NCBI GenBank assembly: GCA_029962745.1
Contig: CM057158.1
Coordinates: 13,628,173-13,692,172, forward strand
Length of the DNA: 64,000 bases
Reading direction: 5' to 3'
Source of the DNA: Echinometra lucunter
Taxonomy: Eukaryota; Echinodermata; Echinoidea; Camarodonta; Echinometridae
This document shows, piece by piece, positions 24,370-37,200 of the stretch. The notes under the pieces are model-generated. The model saw only the letters and a list, made by a program, of their open reading frames with translations. It searched no databases and was not told the DNA's origin. How positions within the stretch are numbered: position 1 is the stretch's first letter; every line of letters begins with the position of its first letter. The translations under genes and the position numbers were made by a program.

Positions 24370-25058
24370 AATTCTGAAGTCCACTGCGTGATTAAATCCA
24401 ACTTTAAATACCTGTTTGCGCATCCCGGCGAAGTTTTGAAAACTGAACGCTGAACAGCGTTGTTATCCATTTTAAGGAATCCCAAGTGGTTCACTTTCTC
24501 AGTTTCTTGTAAAACTTAGGTAGAGTTTGAGTTGAATGGCTTTGTCGACTGTCTTGGTAACTCTTTGTAAAGCTATCCGTCAGTAAGAAGGCTTATTTTG
24601 ATTGATTTATATACGCCTTAACAGTATTACATGAGCTTCACTAATGTGAAAGAAAAGGGTGACAGTCATAAATCTTGAACAAGAAGAAGAGAGTTCTCTC
24701 ATAAGCATAGGGAGCATGTTCGTTTATTTGGATTGCTGCCGGTTTCTTCCACGAATTTTAACAAAAAGATGTTAATAAAAATCAGCTAAGTCAAATCTTC
24801 TGACATGTATATTGTGGGGGTTTGGGGGTTGGGAGTTGTTTTTGTTTGTTTGCTTGTTTGTTTGTTTTTAGTTTTCCTTTTTTATGCTCTTTGTCTATGC
24901 TTTGCATCGCCATGATTGCTTTGGGTTCTTCCATTCTTTCGAAATGCACTGGTTATTTTGGTGAGCAAAAGCTGATAATATTCAGCCAGGCTGCATGTCT
25001 TGTTATAAAATTTCCACACCTGAAAAGACTTTCTAGATAAGAAATTCCCCAAGCATAT
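24370..25058. other. Unrecognised sequence, possible 3' UTR of the 24.3-kb candidate
   Basis: AT-rich, non-repetitive in appearance, with AATAAA near 24772 and a GTTT microsatellite near 24840. No convincing ORF. Confidence 0.35.
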
Positions 25059-25059
25059 A

Positions 25060-25524
25060 CAGTTGGAGTCAAAAGTTTACATACACCTAGGCAATTCTAT
25101 ATGGAAAATGTTCACTTGCCAAAAATCATAAAATATATACGTTATCTTCAGAAATATTTATGTGACCATGACAAATTTGGTATCAAACAAAAGAGCTTAT
25201 CGTGCTCTTTCATTTGATTGGCTTGCGATAAAAAGAAAGATGGCATAATTTTTGTGGTTAGCAATAATGATCAAAAATATGAAATGTTTTAATCAAGATT
25301 GACGTAATATTTTTGCAAAAATATTACTATTATTTTTTAAAGAAAATCATGCCTAAATATAGTTCATTCTTAATAGCAGTCAAATGAAAGAGCATGATTT
25401 GCTCTTTTGTTTGATACCATATTTGGCATGGTAGCACAAACATTTCTGAAGATTTAGTAGATTTTATGATTTATGGTAAATGAACATTTTCTATGGAATT
25501 GCCCATAAACTTTTGGCTCCGCTT
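25060..25524. mobile_element. Tc1-type MITE with CAGTTGGAGTC ends
   Basis: It starts after TA at 25058-25059 with CAGTTGGAGTCAAAAGTTTA and CATACACC, a terminus very like those of Tc1-family fish elements. The right end carries the inverse (CCATAAACTTTTGGCTCC), and the arms pair over most of about 200 bp each (ATGGTATCAAACAAAAGAGC-type blocks). No transposase. The exact right boundary is unsure. Confidence 0.7.
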
Positions 25525-25529
25525 ACCGA

Positions 25530-26040
25530 ATATGATGGTTTCCCCGACACTATCCTATTTCTAAATGTTACGAGCGAGAGGGGTGAGAGGGGAAAAACTT
25601 ACAGAAGAAGCGTTATTTTGTCACTATTGGCCTAATGAAAATAACAATGATAAAAATAACACCGGATTCTTGTAACGCCCTTTAATACTATAAGCTGGCC
25701 AAAGCGCTTGCGGTAGAAGTAGTATTTCGTCGCCCCTGAATATAATAGGATTTTGAAACTGCCATCGAGCTGATATCTGAATATCGTGTAGGCCATCAGG
25801 AGACTTTTCGCTTCTGTTGAACAGCTGCTATGGGAACAACAAGTGTCTTCAAATACCAAATCGTCTTTTCCCTGAAAAGAACAGTGTTTTTCATGAAATA
25901 TACACTGGCTTCATTATCTGTTGCATCATCTTACCTGAGTGGGAAAAAGTCACATTTCTATATTAGAAAAGGCATGGAAGGTGGCTCAGTGTAAATGTAC
26001 ATTTGCTTGTACTTTTATGTTTATATCACTTGTTTGTTCT
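25530..26040. other. Region without recognised gene
   Basis: Ordinary sequence; no repeat pair or exon-like structure found. Confidence 0.35.
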
Positions 26041-26045
26041 TCATT

Positions 26046-26554
26046 GGCGTAAATCCCGGGGGGATGGAGGATATATATATCCCCCCCCCCACAAACACAC
26101 TTCTTAAGGAATAAATGATATTTGAATTAATCTTTAAATATGACTTTTAATAATCTGTCGTAAACAACCATCATATTTTTGGAATTTCTATTTGAAAATG
26201 CGATTGAAAACCAGAGAAGCGGTTATTTTTTGGCTTGCTCGCTCCACTCGCTTGTCAGTCATATTTTCGAATTTTCATTTGAAAATGCGATTGAAAACCA
26301 GAAAAGTGGTTATTTTTGGCTCGCTCGCTTGGCTCGCTCATCATATTTTAGAATTTCTATTTGAAAATGAGATTGAAAACCAGGAAAGTGGTCATTTTTG
26401 GCTCGCTCCCTCGCAAGATAAAAAAATGAAATGTGTGTAAGGAGGGTCTGTGCAGGTGGGTGAGGGCGTGTGTCTATACTTAAGTGTGAGTTCGACAGAA
26501 AAAAATCGGCAAAAAAGTCGATCATCCCCTCCCCCCACTCCTCAAAGTGGATTC
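26046..26554 (+). repeat. GGCGTAAATCC-family element, copy 2
   Basis: It begins GGCGTAAATCCCGGGGGG and ends ACTCCTCAAAGTGGATTC, the inverse of the start apart from the last bases. It has three tandem internal units (GAAAATGCGATTGAAAACCA, GTGGTTATTTTTGGCTCGCT). Overlapping frames are products of the tandem unit, not genes. Confidence 0.82.
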
Positions 26555-27558
26555 AAGAAATAAAATTCATTATCATTGTCATTGTCATTATCATCATCAT
26601 TATCATCATTGTCACTGTCCTGATGTGTCCCTTTTCCATTCCGGCATGTGCCCTTTTCAAAATTTGATACACACCCATTTGATTTCTGATATTCCCCTTT
26701 TGCTTTCTAATAAGTGCCATTTTTCATTACAATAAGTTCCCCCTCGAATCTACTGAATGTCTCTTTTTCACTTCTGTTTGGTTTGATTTTGGTAAGTGCC
26801 CCCATTTCAATGCCCCCTTTTAGTTTTATGTAGTGCAGTTCTCCTCCCGATAAGTGCCCCCCTTCAATCTCATGTCTGATGTCTCAAGTCTTTTCTTTGC
26901 GTCTTTTCTTTATTGTGTCATCCCCCTCTTTTAATTATTCCTTTTCACATCTCTCCAAAATAAATATACCTATAACTCCAAAGAATCAGAGAAGCTTCGT
27001 ATAACAACCGATTCCCTTGTTATTTATTGCATAGTGAGGCACTGGAGCAGGAGGCAGAATAAGCTATAGGGACACAACGCCCCAAAACTTTTATAAGAAC
27101 GAACGCTCCCCCTAGACTGAAGCAATGAGGATTATTTTCCAAAGCTCACTCGATACGCTCGCTCGCTCTTATTTTTGTATCACATCTACATTATTTCAGG
27201 CATGGCTTATCAAGTGTGCTGTAAACCATTAAGTCTCTCTATTCTCTTATTCATGTCGAGATTGTGCTTAAATTCAAAAGCCCTATTCAGCTCGACCTTT
27301 TTTATATAATGAAAAATTAATATCGGTCGTGATGAGACCTCAAAAAAGCATGGAAAATTAAAGCTTGGCCCAACGAACGGGTAAATGGATGAATAATATG
27401 GAAGAGCCCTACAAGAAATTTGCATTTGCTCGCTCGCAAATGAGTAACAGCCAACAGCCATCACAACTGCAAAGCATAGTTAGGCCTGTTATGTAAAGAT
27501 TAGAAAAAATATGATGAAAATGATCCTCAAGTGTGTTAAATAGAATGTAGGGGTCATT
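26555..27558. other. CAT microsatellite and AAGTGCCCC-motif region
   Basis: A CATTGTCATTATCATC microsatellite (26562-26615) is followed by a series of spaced motifs of the form A-A/T-G-T-G/T-CCCC-C/T-TTT (26625-26870). After that come AT-rich sequence and fragments with CTCGCTCGC motifs. Confidence 0.4.
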
Positions 27559-27921
27559 GGCGTAAATCCCGGGGGGGGGGGATGGGGGTTGATATATCCC
27601 CCCACTTTTTCGAGAGGGGGGATGGTGTGTACAAACCACCCCCTCGTTATTAAGGAAAAGAATGATAATGCAATTAATCAGTTGGTGATTTTTTTAAATA
27701 AAAATGTCATAAATGACGGTAATATCGTGGAATTTTTATTTGAAACATCTTAAAAACCATCAAAGTGGTCATTTTTTGCTCGCTCGCAAAATAATGATAT
27801 AATGTGTGTGGGGGTCTGCGCGGGTGAAATGAGGGTGTGTGTGTATACTTAAGTGTGCAGTTCACGGAAAAAATAAGCAGAACAGGTGATCATCCCCCAC
27901 TCCTCAAAACGGATTTACGCC
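27559..27921 (+). repeat. GGCGTAAATCC-family element, copy 3
   Basis: 363 bp with complete inverted ends GGCGTAAATCCCGGGGGG and ACGGATTTACGCC. It has one internal unit instead of two or three, which explains its shorter length. Shares TATACTTAAGTGTG and CATCCCCCACTCCTCAAA with the other copies. Confidence 0.85.
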
Positions 27922-30900
27922 GGTAGTATAGGGGTATATTAACGCGTTGCAACTCCTCAAAACGCTTTGTTTCTTTCTTATGTTCACCCTTTGTAAGTGC
28001 CCCTTTCTTAAGTGCCCTTTTCGCTGGTCTCTCCCCCCCCCCCCCCCCCCCCCCCCCCCCACTGTGAAAGACGCTCCACCGCCCCTGTCCTGAGCTGAAA
28101 TTCAGGAAAAGAAAAGGAGTAACGGGACCGTACAGATAACAACACAATAAAAGTAACAAGGCCTTATCGATCCAAGTAGGAGGATGCGCGTGTATATAAG
28201 AAAATCAAGGGGATTTCCCCCAATCAATAAGACTTTGAGACGTGGGCGTGGCCCCACGGTACTGGCGCTGCCTGCTGTGATGATGGACCCGACATCGGCG
28301 CGTGCCCCCGCGGGGCCTGGGTGGCCAGCTAGCTAGCTAGCATACCTGCTTATTATGACGTACGCGTTCACATTTTGAGTCCGATCCGTCGAGGAGATTC
28401 CGCCTCCAATACTCCAAAGTGAAGCCCTAGCATCTAGTATAAAGCTCATCGAAGGTACTGTACTCATTCTGTAGGCTGTAGCTGTTTAATTTTTGTGGTA
28501 AAAGCTGTGTGTGAATTTAGTAGAACGAGAATCATGTTTAAAACTTAAAATTGAGAATCCTATTCGGACACGCTTGAGCAATGAATAATGATCAGACTCG
28601 CATTGCAATGCACAGTACGGTACAGGCATTGCACTGCAGTCATTGACATTGTGCATGCCAATATTAAGTGCATGTAGGTAGCTAGGTTTTTGTGTCATAT
28701 TGATCATATTGACAATCATCTTCGTGGTAGGCAGTGGCAGCGATTTCATGTAATGAGTGGGGGGGGGGGGCCCGAAACACCGCCAAAAATCTGTTTCGAG
28801 AAGTGGAAGGGGGGATCATTATTATGCGAGCGAGCGAAGCGAGCAAGCTAAAAATAACCACAAATAATAATGAAAGAAGCCTCGTTTTGCCATCAAAATA
28901 AACTCTAGGCCTATAAGATATTTAAGTGGTTGGCCTAAATATAGTCACCTGACTCAAAATAGAAAAATGAAAATATTAAGTTTTAAAACTCGAGGGGGGG
29001 GGGGGAACATGTCCCCCCTGTCCCCCCCCTGGGATCGCTGCCTATGGGCGTAGGGCAATATGCCTGTTGGTAATGTATGCAATTTGAGTTGATGGTGTGA
29101 GTATGTGAGAAAAATCTGACTTTCCATGCATTCACCATTATGGTGTCTAGGTCACTCTGTCTCTGCACTGGCCTAAAACGGCCTTATCGGAGGTAGAATC
29201 TACGGGAGAGTCTACCAAATATGGAGCCATGAGTGCCTTTTCTTTTATTTTTCAGTAACAACGTATACATGCAGGGGTGGTGCCCAGCGACTCCAACCCT
29301 CCTGTTTTCGGAGGGAGATTTCCCACTTTGAGTCCATTTTCACAAAATCTCCCGCTCTCCCGCATGAGTTTGAATTTCTCCCACCCTAGCTGTGATTCTC
29401 CTTTTATCTCCCGCTCAACCACCTTTTTGAAAAAAATGAATCTTAATCACTGGATTTTACCTCATTTAGTGTTTTCATATGTTCAAAAATAAGCCTAAGA
29501 TAGCACCAGAGAGCTTCTATAACCCTAACAGTGGCCTATGGCCACAAGGAATTTCGGGCTTTGCGCTGGTGATGTGGGCTAGGCTACGCGCACATTGAGT
29601 CAAAGTCTCCCATTTGCTAGGGGGTCTCGGCAGGAGAATCTCCCACCTAAGAGGTGCTTGGCGTTGGAGTCTCTGGTGGTGCTAGGGTATTTTGATTGGG
29701 GGGGGGAGGGGCAAGATGACCCATTGGTGATTTTATTGACGTTAGAAATGAACAAATGGGGTAATTATATAGTTGCATATCCCAGCCCTATCTTTCTCCA
29801 TACTCTTCATTCTTTTTCCTCTTCACTTTTTCTTTTCTTCTTTTTCTCCTTTTATTATATTTTTATCACTTGAAAAATTATAGGGGCAGCTGCCCCCCTG
29901 CTCCCCCCATAGTGCCACCCTGTATACATGTATATATTTATTTCTTCTCTGGACCTTACCTGATGGTTTGGTGAGTTAGTGGAGAATTTCTAAGAAAAAT
30001 CCAAATTTTTAGGATGATTTTAGAGTTGGCTCTCTCATATAGGGCCTCGACTCTTGAATATTATGCACACATGTCTATTGTTGACAAACCAACGATTCCG
30101 AACTGCAGCATGCGTGGGATGAAGCTGTTTGTCACAAAGTCAAGCAGGAATTAAGGGAGCCGGCCAGTCCACTTCATAACCATATGAGTGGAATTGCCAA
30201 TTTAAAGAATGCACAAACAGCATTATACACATATGCAGAACTAATGTGCAGTGTATATTTTCTGTGTGTGTGCACTCTTAAAATCAATGCACAATTCTAT
30301 GTGTTTGGTTTTTAGACTGGGCTACCTTCATCCCAGCATGACAAACGTTATACAGCTTCATCATGTGCGTGTCGTGTGCTATTATTTTTACCCAAAGCCG
30401 TGAGGCAATATTTGTTTTAAAAAATTTTTGGTTATCGCATACAGTGATATGTCCAGAGTAACACCATTAGCTATGATAATTAACACTGAATGACTTGAAT
30501 TTAAGACTAAATTGATAAATGAACATCATGCAACACAATGTGCCACCACTATAAGCTGACCGAGAATGAGTAATTGAAGGTAAAACTGAAAACAAATATT
30601 TAGAGGATTATCTGTTTTTAATATGAGAATAGAGTCCTAGTGTATAGGGGTATACAGTGGTCATGGAAAAGTCTGTCAGAAGAGATGGAAAAATTAGCGT
30701 AATGAAGCCATGAAGTGGGGGCACTTTAAATTACCCATCATAGTAGATCCGTTATGCAAGGTTAGTACTACTATAACTTTGCATTAGTGTTAGTAGGTTG
30801 ATCCCAAATGACAGAAATCAACCTCAGAATACACTATCTAGGAACCTTTCTCAGAATCGGATAATAAAATCAACCAGGCATGACCTCTCCACTGCACAAA

Positions 30901-31137
30901 TCAGTGCATCAGAATAATCAAAGGAAAATCTCAGGCTGAATAAACACTATATGTACATACATGTACCACTTGTAGTTGTATCCACACACAACTTTTCCTG
31001 TTCTACTTCCTACACTAGGGGTTGTGTGTTTTATTCAGTTAGGGTACTTTATCAGAAGAAAGGGAGTATTACTATTCAAATACTTCAAATTTTTGCAGGT
31101 TCTGCATATTTCTTAGAGTCATTGTCGAGGATTCAGA
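27922..31137. other. Intergenic region upstream of FCSK
   Basis: Contents in order: a run of 28 C (28033-28060) next to AAGTGCCCC-type motifs; the CpG-rich stretch described separately; a fragment with 'GCGAGCGAGCGAAGCGAGC' related to the GGCGTAAATCC family (about 28750-28870); poly-G/C tracts near 28996 and 29015; a region of loosely inverted 'ATCTCCC/GGGAGA' motifs (29270-29680); and AT-rich sequence from 29950 to the gene start. No ORF here resembles a known protein. Confidence 0.5.
28220..28480 (+). promoter_or_regulatory. CpG-rich stretch, possible FCSK promoter
   Basis: This is one of the few GC/CpG-rich, non-simple stretches upstream of FCSK. It holds a GC-box-like palindrome (CGTGGGCGTGGCCCCACG, near 28240-28257), CpG clusters (GGCGCGTGCCCCCGCGGGG) and a CRE-like TGACGTACGCG near 28357. 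The FCSK ATG lies 2.7 kb downstream, and a 5'-UTR acceptor ending at 31098 would allow a first noncoding exon here. No TATA or cap site is certain. Inference only. Confidence 0.25.
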
Positions 31138-31213
31138 ATGGCCGTTGAAACAAAATGGACAGCTATTGTGATCACATGTCAAAACAAAGAAAGTGCAAGG
31201 GCATTTCAGGAGG
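31138..31213 (+). CDS. FCSK: FCSK exon 1 (start codon, residues 1-25)
   Basis: Begins at ATG and ends before GTAAGT at 31214, leaving phase 1. It encodes MAVETKWTAIVITCQNKES and on to FQE, matching the beginning of animal fucokinases (WT-x-I-I-L-T-C-Q). An in-frame TAG at 31114-31116 shows that the ORF cannot start further up without splicing. A possible 5'-UTR splice acceptor, TTTTTGCAG, ends at 31098. Confidence 0.9.
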
Positions 31214-34200
31214 GTAAGTACAAAAATTTAACCAGTAACCTGAAGGAATTATGTGGTGAACACCCGCTAGAGGATAGGAGAATTTCAATGAATCTTTAAG
31301 AACTTGATGCTAAGACAATAGTACCTTTTATTTGGCGTATCCAGAAATTTTCAAAAGGGGGGACGATCGTCTGTTTTGCCAAAATAATTTGCTGACAAGC
31401 AAAAAAAAAGGTCCTTGGCATTTTCAGGTGTCTATTTTACCCCCCAAAAAATTGCTGATAAGGACAAAAAATAGAAAAGGGGCTTCGGCTTCAAGAGGGA
31501 GGCTGTGGCCGATTCGGCCCTCCACCACCTCCCCCCCCCCCCCCCCCCGATCCGCCACCATATGTGTATTCTGAATTAAAGCTTGTAAATAATGTGGGCT
31601 CTATATTGCCTGCAGTTTATTTGTTAGATGGGCTCTTCCCTTAGCAGTCTTGATTTTGTGGTAAGAACTCATGGTCATCAATTTCTTTGTTTTGTTAAAA
31701 AATTTTTATAGAAGATTGTGATTGATTCTTGACTCTCTACTTTGGACCTGTAGAGGGTGTGTGAGATGTAGAAACAATTTTCTAATATAGTCAGAAACTT
31801 TTTTTTTTTTTTTGCTTAAATACATTTTAGAAAGACAGAGCAGCAACTTTTTTATGCCTCCGCCCACCATAGGTGGGTGCCGGAGGCATTATTCTTTCTT
31901 GAATTAATTGCACTTCAGATCTTCAAATGAGCATCAGTTTCTCTTTGGATAATTGGTATTATGAGCAACCCCTGAGCAGAACAAAGTAGGTGTTTTTGTG
32001 TAATTATTGCAGGCAGAAGACACATTATGACATGAAGGTTTGAGGAATGTCACAGGTGATCAGTAACATATCTTCTTTTTTGTGTTTAAAATTTATTTCC
32101 CTTTTTCTTTCCTTAGAGTTGGATAATAGACAAAAGAAAGGTCACATTGATCCAAATGCCCTTCTTCTGACTGTCGAGGATCCTTTGTCCAAAGTTGGGA
32201 GTGGAGGTGCTACACTCAATGCACTTCTGGTTGTGGCTGAACATCTTAGTCAGCAGCAAGGCTACACAGTAAGAATAACTTGTTCTCTCTGGATAAATTT
32301 TCTTTTCCACTTTCCTTTCAAAACAAATGCCAGAAACTGAAATCACATTTTTCCTGTAATGGGAATTTAAAATTTACTTTCATAATTATGAAGTAGTAAT
32401 GAGGTCAAGTTTATTACTCGAATTGAAAAAGTAACGAAGACTTTAATGTTTTAAAAACTATTTTGTGTTTACCACTTTTTCTCTTTTCTCTCTTTTCTTT
32501 GTTTGATTTGATTTTTTTTTTTTTTTTTTTTTTGGGGGGGGGGGGGGGTTGGAAGTGGTAGGTGTAATTGATTCTAAGAAGACAGGCAGAAATGTTGAAA
32601 GTGTCTTTTTGCTTAAAATGAAATATCCAATATTTTTTTTAATGAATTTATGCACATAGTAATATCCCTCTTGATTTATAAATGTGCTTTTGTATACATT
32701 ATTTCAATAAAAAGCCAAGAAAACTATCATATATGCTCAGGCAGATTGAATATTTTTATTTATTATAACCTCTTTTCCTAGGTTGTGAACAGTGATGTTT
32801 TAACAGAGGCAAAAATCCTAATACTCCATGTGGTAAGAGAAAACAAATTCCTCATTTATTATTCGAAAGTGAAATGTCGCCCATGAAATCACAAATGTTT
32901 CCAGATCAATCTATTTTTATCAGATTTGCCTATGGATGGTGCATTTACCATTATCAGTACAGTTGATCTGCACTGAGAATGAAGAAATAACCCTTCAGAG
33001 CGAGAGTTGCCCAGTGACATTCATGCACCTTCGAACGTTATCGTTGAAGATTTTATCAGAATTTGCAAGCAAAAAGCAGTGTCATCATCTGATCAGAATT
33101 TCGATATAATCCTAATCCTCAGGAAGGTTGCCTCTGTTTAAAGTACAATGACTGAAAAAAAAAAATCACCACATGCCTCTTTAAGTATTCGACATTGTCC
33201 TGTAGACTTTCCTTTGCACATGGCAAAGTAGGTGCATGCTGGAATTATTCATGGTATTGTTAGTATTTAGTCTGTGACTAAAGATCCTTATCTAAATGCA
33301 CATTGATGAAATGCTGGTACATTGACATTAAATTAAGCATCTTTAGTTGACATACCAGCAAATTTGCTCAGAACTGTATGGATTTTTTTTCAAGAGTTTA
33401 GAATAAGCCAGATGGGGTCATTTTATATTGTTCTTATGATAAAAAACCCCCTTGTACTACAGCTGAAAGGTTTAATCATGAATTACAAGAAAACATTTTT
33501 TTTTCTTCAAATAAGAAATGAGTCTTCTAACATTTAAATTCATTGGAAGGTGTATAATGACAGCAGGAATGAAAATTATTATCCATGATTGTAAGATTAT
33601 GATTACATCACCCCCCCCCCCCCCACAAAAACAAAAACAAAACAAAAAAAGCAGAACAATACAAAACAAATTTAAATCCAAGGCCTTAACCAAGACTATG
33701 AACTTTGTACATATTTGAAGCACTCACAGTGTATGAGGACCAGGATGAGGACCTGCCCCCTCCCCAGCCGGGGAGGGGGGGGGGGGGATAGTTTCTTTGG
33801 AGGGGGTATTTTTCTGTCTCTATTGGGGGGGGGTATTTTATAAAGCTGTTTGTAAAGTTATGAATGACTTCATGAACAATTTGAATATGGCAAGCCAAAT
33901 GGGATTTTCAGGTCATGATAAATCACATCAGCTAAAGGTGAAATTTGCTGATGCAGATTAACATTCCTCTTGTTTAAAAATATTTTTATTGCAAAGCTTA
34001 TTTTTTGCCATATTTTAGACGATATTATGGGAAATGCAGTCACACTTAGTTAAAATGTCAGGAAAAACTTTGGGCATCCCATTTGGCATTTCATATTCAA
34101 GTTGTTCGAAAAGTTATCAGACATGTGAAGTCTCATGCATTAGGCGTGAGACTCTACATTGGGGGCTCTTGCTCATACCCAAAAATCTCTTTCTCATGCC

Positions 34201-37200
34201 TACATCACAGCCTATCTCCATATATATATATTATACACATGCCTGGCGATCTCACACATTGCCTGCCTAAAACCTTCCGCATTACTGGTCTTTGACCTTG
34301 GCGTCTCTGAGTTATGCGTACATGTAACTTTATGAACAGCTTTCTGAAACATCCTCTATCTTCTCATGGTGCATGGTTGATTGCAACATATTTCCATACA
34401 GCCCTGTCCTCTGCTGTTCTGGTGCAGTCCTGCAGTTTTGGTCCACTCCACTCTACTCCACTCCACTCCTAAATATGGCTCTTTCTGATTTATGCTTGGT
34501 TTCCCTCTGAATCTAGTTTTAATGTTTTTGTTCCTATTTGAGCACCTGTGTGCAAGAACAAGAACAATACTTTTCCTTTAATGAATGCAAGTATTCTTCC
34601 TGAGTGTTCCTCTTCGTGTTTTGCGATGATTTTAGGGTCAGGCATTTCCCTTTGACCCCTGTGGCCGAGGGTTCATCACCCTTCCTTGTAAGCATGCTAG
34701 CAGTGAGACTGTGGGATACGATGGACTGGTTACCAACATTGATTCCATCATCCATACCATCTCAGCCAAGGTAAGATGTCCTTCCTATTCTTGCATTTCA
34801 CAATGCATGTGCCACCAACATCCGTACCATGAGAGGCCTATTTTCCCACTCATGGGTTGCCAACTATTTCCAAGATAGCAGATGCCGTGAGTGAGAGTTG
34901 ACCTAGTTGACTAGGGGATCCCAAGTACAGGGGAAGAAGAAGAATGAGTTTGCTGTGAGAGCTCAGTGAGAACATGAAGTGTTATAAATCTGTAATCACT
35001 TTGAATAGGAGCGGAATAGGCAACTAGTGCAAGGTGTTGATACTACTGGTGTCGATCCATCTTGCACCAGAGTGACTGTCACAACTGGACCAAATGAGGG
35101 CGCAAGGATTGCCAAATGCAAGAATTACCCCTCCATATCAACTCCAGGACAGTGTTTCATGAAGTGTCTTGTCAGTGATTTTTACTGACAACTGTTATAA
35201 GCTACTGAAATCCTTGCATCTGATTGGCTGAGAGCAAATTTGTCAGTAAAAATCACTGGGCCCTGTTTCATAAAACTTTCTGTAACAACTGCAACATTTC
35301 TATGACCAATTTGCTCCCAACCAATCAGATGCAAGGATTTCAGTAGCTTATAACAGTTATTGCAACTTGTTATTGATAACAAGTTTTATGAAATGGGTCC
35401 CAGATTGATACCAAACTGACAGATTCCTGGCCATTTATGGCCCTGTAATTTTTTGTTTGGTTTGTTATTGTCTGACATTGCACTGTTCACAGAAAATCAG
35501 TATTTTCATACACATATCAGTTGTTTTTGTTGTTGTTTTATTCAAGAATCTTCCTATGAAGATTCCTAATATAAATAGACATGTGTTAGTAGTATGTAAT
35601 CTTGCACTATTTTGGTTTAGCATATTAATTTCTTGTTTCTTAATGGAGAGGTTACAAGCTTGAATCGTTGAAACCAAGGGCCACCCCGCCCCCAAAAATG
35701 TGAAATGTTGAGTATAATGAATTGTGCCTCAGTTGCTAATTTTGGGGTGCTGGATAACCCTTTAACCCATTCGTGACAGGAATTATTTAAAGCCTAATTT
35801 GATCAGCTTTTATTCTTCAAATTGGCAACACCAACATTTTTCTTTTATTGCTACATTTTTCTTATAAAACATCATGTATCTGAAATAAATATAAATTGAC
35901 AGAATGTATGATAAGAAGTCATAAAGTTGCCAATTTGCAGGGAAAAACGGTAATTTTAACATTTTCATCGCATTGCCAATTTAAGAATTTTAATGCTTAT
36001 TTTCCTTTAAAAAAATTTCAGCATCAAACAACAAATCCTGATGCAACGAAAATGAACACAATATGTGTAGAATTTTTTACTCTTTCTGCTCATGTATTTG
36101 GTATGATTTTTAGAGCTCTGCATCAAAAGTTATTAGACCAAACCACAAAATGTGGACCCTCTGTCATGAATGTGTTAAAATGAATGTGTTGTGTAGGCAG
36201 AATCGATTTGAATAATAGGAAGAATAATATTTAGATTTTCTATGAATCATTTCTCTCTCCAGCTGAGTTTAGCCAGTCCACCAGGGGTGTGGGTGTCCAG
36301 TACGGACATGCTGCTGACCGTACAAGGCAGTGGTCAAAAGATAGACTGGTCAGCGAGTGAGGACAGTGCCTACATCTTTGCCGTGCCTGCCAGTGACAGC
36401 TATGCTAAGAACCATGGTGTTATCAAGTTAGATAAAGAGGTTGGTTCATGTACTGGACAATATGCAGTGAAGTTGATAATTATTTGGACATGCTGAGAAT
36501 TTATATATATAGGCAGGCAAATTTACAAATAAATAAGCAGATTTACCCCCGTTTGAGTTCAGATTTTTAAAAATAATATCAAATGAAATACAATAAATTG
36601 TAGATGAAATGAAAGATAATTGTATCATTGTTATGGTAGATATAGTACAGTAAGGTAGTTTATTTCAAATATTACAGCCATTCTAGTGATAGTACTTCAG
36701 TGCGTTATCAAGGTTGAGACTTCAGTATTTGCATTAAATGCCACCCACATCTGAGGAGGTTTACATGAATGAGATACAAAACATGATAAATAATAATTAT
36801 AGAAAACCAATCATATTTTAGCTCTGTAATGCTACAGGTTTTCTGAATAATCATGAACTGAAGCAAAAGTAATTACTTTTATGGTGGAGTGGCGAAAAAG
36901 GGGTAATTTTTATAGAGCTGGATTGTGGTTTAATATGAGTTATTATTTCCTTTGTCAAATTGATAGCTTCAAAGCTAAATGTTGGATGTTTTTCAGGGTT
37001 TTGTGGATGATTTATACTACAAGCCTGTACCAACCCACATGAAGCAATGTACCTTACCAGATGGCACTGTGTCTGTAGTCTGTGGTGTGGTGTTCTTCCC
37101 CTCAAGGTGAGCATAATTTCTAAACCTTGTTTATTTCCATGGCAGATACTAGGGCCTGTATTCGGAAAATTGTTTTATCTTTTATCTTATTTTAATTGTC

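Noticed and set aside
29270..29700. A TIR element suggested by CAGGGGTGG and inverted ACTCCAAC/GTTGGAGT motifs
   Set aside because: The ends cannot be aligned as inverted repeats and no target duplication is visible.
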